Shown: positions 62,401-64,000 of the stretch, in pieces | Numbering within the stretch: the stretch's first letter is position 1 | How the letters are laid out: every line of letters begins with the position of its first letter | Source: Sipunculus nudus | Taxonomy: Eukaryota > Annelida > Sipuncula > Golfingiida > Sipunculidae | Direction: 5' to 3' | DNA: 64,000 nucleotides | NCBI GenBank assembly: GCA_026874595.1 | Contig: CM049310.1 | Coordinates: 29,373,058 to 29,437,057 of the forward strand | Program-made: the position numbers and the translations under genes | The notes under the pieces: generated by a model | What the model saw: the letters and a program-made list of their open reading frames with translations, nothing else | What the model was told of the DNA's origin: nothing | Database searches by the model: none

Positions 62401-63580
62401 TTTTTTTTCTAACTGATGAATAATGATATATATTAAAGTTTAACTAGCTATATATTAATATTGGTAACAATCACGTTATATGAGCGATAATAGTGGAATT
62501 ATTAGACAAAAGGCTCTGTTAGCCATAAACATTTAATGGAATCAACTTGTTATTAAGCTAAAATGTCTCGTTATCTTTTAGAAAAGTATTTTTTTCCTAT
62601 CTGGATCGAGGTTTGTGAATGATTTAAAAACAGTGTAACATTCATGTTTCATCATAAATTTTTCCTTTTCTCTTTCTCACACACTCGAAATCAATCAATC
62701 ATGCTTATAGATCTGCTCAGTTAGCACAAGCAGCGAATACACCACGCATTTCAGGTCATTTTTATTTATTACAGGACCTATCTCATAAATGGCCTAACAA
62801 AGACCGTAGAGGGCTTTTGACCCCGAGTAATCAGTAGTAAATTTGTAGAATAAGTCAGGTTTTATAGTGTTTATAAATTAAAATACGTTCACGCAGGTTT
62901 TTTAACGTTATATTTATCATTTGAGGAAACACATTAACATATTAATGTGCAAAAAAATACGTATATAACGAACGTATATGTGAAACGTCGTCAAGCCGAG
63001 ATGTCGTCGTACACGAAATCGTCCAGCTCAATTATTATTTAGTAATTTTGACACCAATTATATTCTGTTTGGGATATTTATGTGATTTATTTACATCCCA
63101 TACGTGGTTATATAGTCAGACCGCGCGTATTTGTTTGTAGTATTAGCGCGTATTTGTTTGTTTCATACTTATATGAAAACATCGGTATTCGGACAGTTTT
63201 TTTTTCCACTCTGGCCATGACCATTTCATACATCTACAAACTGTAAAGAATGGTTAAATTATAGTTTTACAAATGTTAATACTGTTGAATTGAACCTCCA
63301 TATCGTCCAAAAGGACAGGCTATAAACGCCTTGCCCAAGGTATGTCTCGCCGGGCTACGTCTCAACGGGCGCCGCTATGGTTAACGGGGCGGCGCGTCTC
63401 AGCGGGCTGCGTCGTAATGAGCAGTGAAATTAGCCATACGTCCTATCGATCTGCGTCGTTCAGGGATGACACCTGCCATTTTCATCTCAGTTTGGTTAAT
63501 GTTTTTGTTTTGCTTTTCAGGAAAGAACAGAAGTTTACCAGAAATTTACAGAAGCAAACAGTGGGGTCCTTTTTTGCACT
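53414..63580 (+). CDS. DDX31: DDX31-type DEAD-box ATP-dependent RNA helicase, six internal exons (partial gene)
   Basis: Six exons (53414-53478, 54419-54538, 55377-55483, 58317-58534, 59107-59262, 63521-63580) join in frame to ~242 residues with all intron phases compatible. Order of motifs: [20 protein letters not shown] (linker typical of DDX31), TPGR (motif Ib), VIDEADR (motif II, DEAD box), LSATLT (motif III, SAT), [20 protein letters not shown] (RecA2 entry), KMVVFMST (motif IV), [10 protein letters not shown] and SGVLFCT, just before motif V. Match to vertebrate DDX31 and yeast Dbp7 is strong, including the insert after SAT. The family acts in the nucleolus in 60S pre-rRNA processing using ATP. 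The Q motif, Walker A and PTRELA exons are not visible upstream in this window; motifs V and VI lie beyond its end. Introns carry several mobile elements. The exon sequence shows no frameshift or stop, so the gene looks intact where seen. Confidence 0.93.
53836..53945 (+). repeat. HINE head remnant
   Basis: GATCAGCTCACCTGAGTTTC...CATACTGAGCTATAGCAATT matches the HINE head. The rest of the element is not recognisable. It lies in the intron between DDX31 exons a and b. Confidence 0.5.
54419..54538 (+). CDS. DDX31: DDX31 exon b (motifs Ib and II)
   Basis: 120 bases between TTATGCAG and GTGAG. Encodes [20 protein letters not shown] and, later, [13 protein letters not shown] binds RNA, and DEAD is the ATP-hydrolysing Walker B box. 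Confidence 0.95.
54866..54930 (+). repeat. Short ~27-bp tandem triplication in a DDX31 intron
   Basis: Three units around GTGTAACCATAGTAATTCAT lie in the intron between exons b and c. Confidence 0.6.
55377..55483 (+). CDS. DDX31: DDX31 exon c (motif III)
   Basis: 107 bases between TTTAACAG and GTCAGA. Encodes [18 protein letters not shown] and, later, [10 protein letters not shown]. The SAT motif couples ATP hydrolysis to unwinding. Confidence 0.95.
55614..58055 (+). mobile_element. Satellite-bearing element with 13 copies of a ~180-bp unit
   Basis: The left end TTTTTATGCCCCCGCCACAA...GCCGGGGCATATAG forms a hairpin. It is followed by CCGTCCTT repeats, then 13 head-to-tail ~180-bp units recognised by TTGACC(T/G)ACTTTTGACCG. 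These start at about 55802, 55981, 56161, 56341, 56521, 56699, 56879, 57059, 57239, 57419, 57580, 57763 and 57945. The tail CAAGGCGGGGGCATTTGTGT, then CGTTCTGACATATC, carries the inverse of GCCCCCGCC. It fills most of the DDX31 intron between exons c and d. No coding capacity. Confidence 0.85.
58317..58534 (+). CDS. DDX31: DDX31 exon d (start of RecA2)
   Basis: 218 bases after a TGATGCAG acceptor. Encodes [13 protein letters not shown], an acidic/alanine-rich insert ([13 protein letters not shown]), then [20 protein letters not shown]. The donor is unusual: the best in-frame end is WKA|GTGGTT (58534/58535). A GT three bases later (58538) would add one valine. Confidence 0.88.
58745..59098 (+). 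repeat. 26-bp minisatellite abutting a DDX31 acceptor
   Basis: About 13 units of GTGTGTTTTGATGGGGTTAC plus AGTCAA. Copies are diverged on the left and nearly identical on the right. The array ends 8 bases before exon e, so its last unit supplies the acceptor's upstream sequence. Confidence 0.9.
59107..59262 (+). CDS. DDX31: DDX31 exon e (motif IV)
   Basis: 156 bases between a TTATTTAAG acceptor with a weak pyrimidine tract and a GTGACT donor. Encodes [20 protein letters not shown] and, later, [13 protein letters not shown]. The count of residues from the end of exon d to KMVV equals that in vertebrate DDX31, which supports the chosen junction. Confidence 0.92.
59829..59866 (+). repeat. HINE tail remnant
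   Basis: GGTGCTGAGCATCATGACCC, then GTGGGTCACTATC, matches the HINE tail; the remainder of the element cannot be traced. It lies in the intron between DDX31 exons e and f. Confidence 0.5.
59867..61435. other. DDX31 intron, nothing else recognised
   Basis: AT-rich intron sequence with chance-length frames only; a short (GT)n tract lies near 60893-60905. Confidence 0.5.
61436..63481. mobile_element. ~2.0-kb transposon-like element with 9-bp target duplication
   Basis: CTGCCATTT occurs at 61436-61444 and again at 63473-63481. The inner ends are GC-rich and partly inverted to each other: GACGCAGATCGATA at 61461-61474 is the reverse complement of 63444-63457, and CACTGCTCAT at 61529-61538 of 63417-63426. 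Both ends hold many GACGC/GCGTC repeats, while the interior is AT-rich, with (TA)n near 62053-62070. A 9-bp duplication with long imperfect inverted ends fits a Mutator-like (MULE) or related non-autonomous element. No transposase is seen. Confidence 0.6.
63521..63580 (+). CDS. DDX31: DDX31 exon f (lead-in to motif V)
   Basis: 60 bases between TGCTTTTCAG and a perfect GTAAGT donor. Encodes exactly [20 protein letters not shown]. In the family the next residues would be DVAARGLD (motif V), outside the window. Confidence 0.93.
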
Positions 63581-63794
63581 GTAAGTGGACAGAACATATC
63601 AGGAAATTAATTTCTCTAACATCAGAACATAAGTGTGTCAAAAAGACATTCCATAATATAGTTAATTGCAAGTAGATTCATTATGCATTGCTAGTGAGTA
63701 ATATGGTAAAAAAAAATCTTTCTTCTTAAATATCAATGAAAATATAAATACATGTTTGATAATTAATATGATAAAATGCATATATATAATCTAT

Positions 63795-63975
63795 ACATGT
63801 TACAGTCAGTGTGTAAAATCAGTCAGTTTGTAAATTGCCTGAAATTTTCAGTCAATTTACAAATTGCTTGATTCACTCTGGCATTTTACAAAATGACTGA
63901 AATTTTCAGGCATTTAACAAATTGACTGAAAAATCAGTCAGATTATTTGACAGATTGACTGAAATTTTAAACTGG
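63795..63975. repeat. Cluster of inverted repeats built on GACTGAAATTTTCAG
   Basis: Segments around 63832-63857 (GCCTGAAATTTTCAGTCAAT) and 63885-63912 (AATGACTGAAATTTTCAGGC) are near-perfect reverse complements. Further copies of the same motif follow. The region can fold into several alternative hairpins in the intron after DDX31 exon f. Confidence 0.75.
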
Positions 63976-64000
63976 TGTAAGACAAGTCATTTATTTAAAA

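Overview
The window is AT-rich, intron-bearing eukaryotic nuclear DNA, most likely from a mollusc and probably a bivalve. The evidence is indirect but consistent. There are two metazoan-type protein genes, long introns, many diverged minisatellites, and several repeat families with (CCGT)n or (CCTT)-like tetranucleotide heads of the kind known from bivalve genomes (pearl/HINE-type non-autonomous Helentron relatives). I found no rRNA, tRNA, CRISPR or bacterial operon features.

Two host genes are clear. At 2520-3650 on the minus strand lies an uninterrupted reading frame for a GT31-family beta-1,3-galactosyltransferase-like type II Golgi enzyme. At 53414-63580 on the plus strand lie six consecutive internal exons of the nucleolar DEAD-box RNA helicase DDX31 (yeast Dbp7 group). 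They run from just after motif Ia, through motif Ib (TPGR), motif II (DEAD), motif III (SAT) and motif IV, to just before motif V. All six join in frame with GT-AG introns. The upstream exons (Q motif, Walker A) were not found, and the downstream exons lie beyond the window.

Most of the rest is repeats. From left to right: a 28-bp minisatellite (1.4 kb), a ~60-bp minisatellite (3.8-4.7 kb), a mosaic repeat with hairpin ends (6-7 kb), a full-length HINE-like element (8.5-11.6 kb), a second subtype (13.8-15.05 kb), fragments at 16.7-17.2 kb and 19.1-20.03 kb, a ~3.25-kb pogo/Tigger-like DNA transposon with decayed transposase (20.2-23.5 kb), and a 5'-truncated LINE tail directly abutting it (23.5-24.6 kb). 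Then come a truncated HINE (26.4-27.9 kb), a 27-bp minisatellite (29.3-30.2 kb), an inverted full-length HINE inserted into a 48-bp minisatellite (31.5-34.7 kb), two more HINE relatives (35.3-36.1 and 37.3-38.4 kb), small minisatellites (44.6-45.8 kb) and another full-length HINE (49.6-52.2 kb). The DDX31 introns carry a palindromic (AAT)n/(ATT)n block just upstream, a ~2.4-kb element holding 13 copies of a 180-bp satellite (55.6-58.05 kb), a 26-bp minisatellite touching a splice acceptor (58.8-59.1 kb), and a ~2-kb transposon-like element with a 9-bp target duplication ending 48 bp before an exon (61.4-63.5 kb).

The most interesting observations concern the mobile elements. Two HINE subfamilies share the same head and tail but have different bodies. 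Tandem satellites sit inside transposons. A pogo element has an internal duplication. Several insertions crowd the DDX31 splice sites. A few unidentified reading frames, notably a minus-strand frame at 42855-43463 with one internal TGA, may be host exons but could also be chance.
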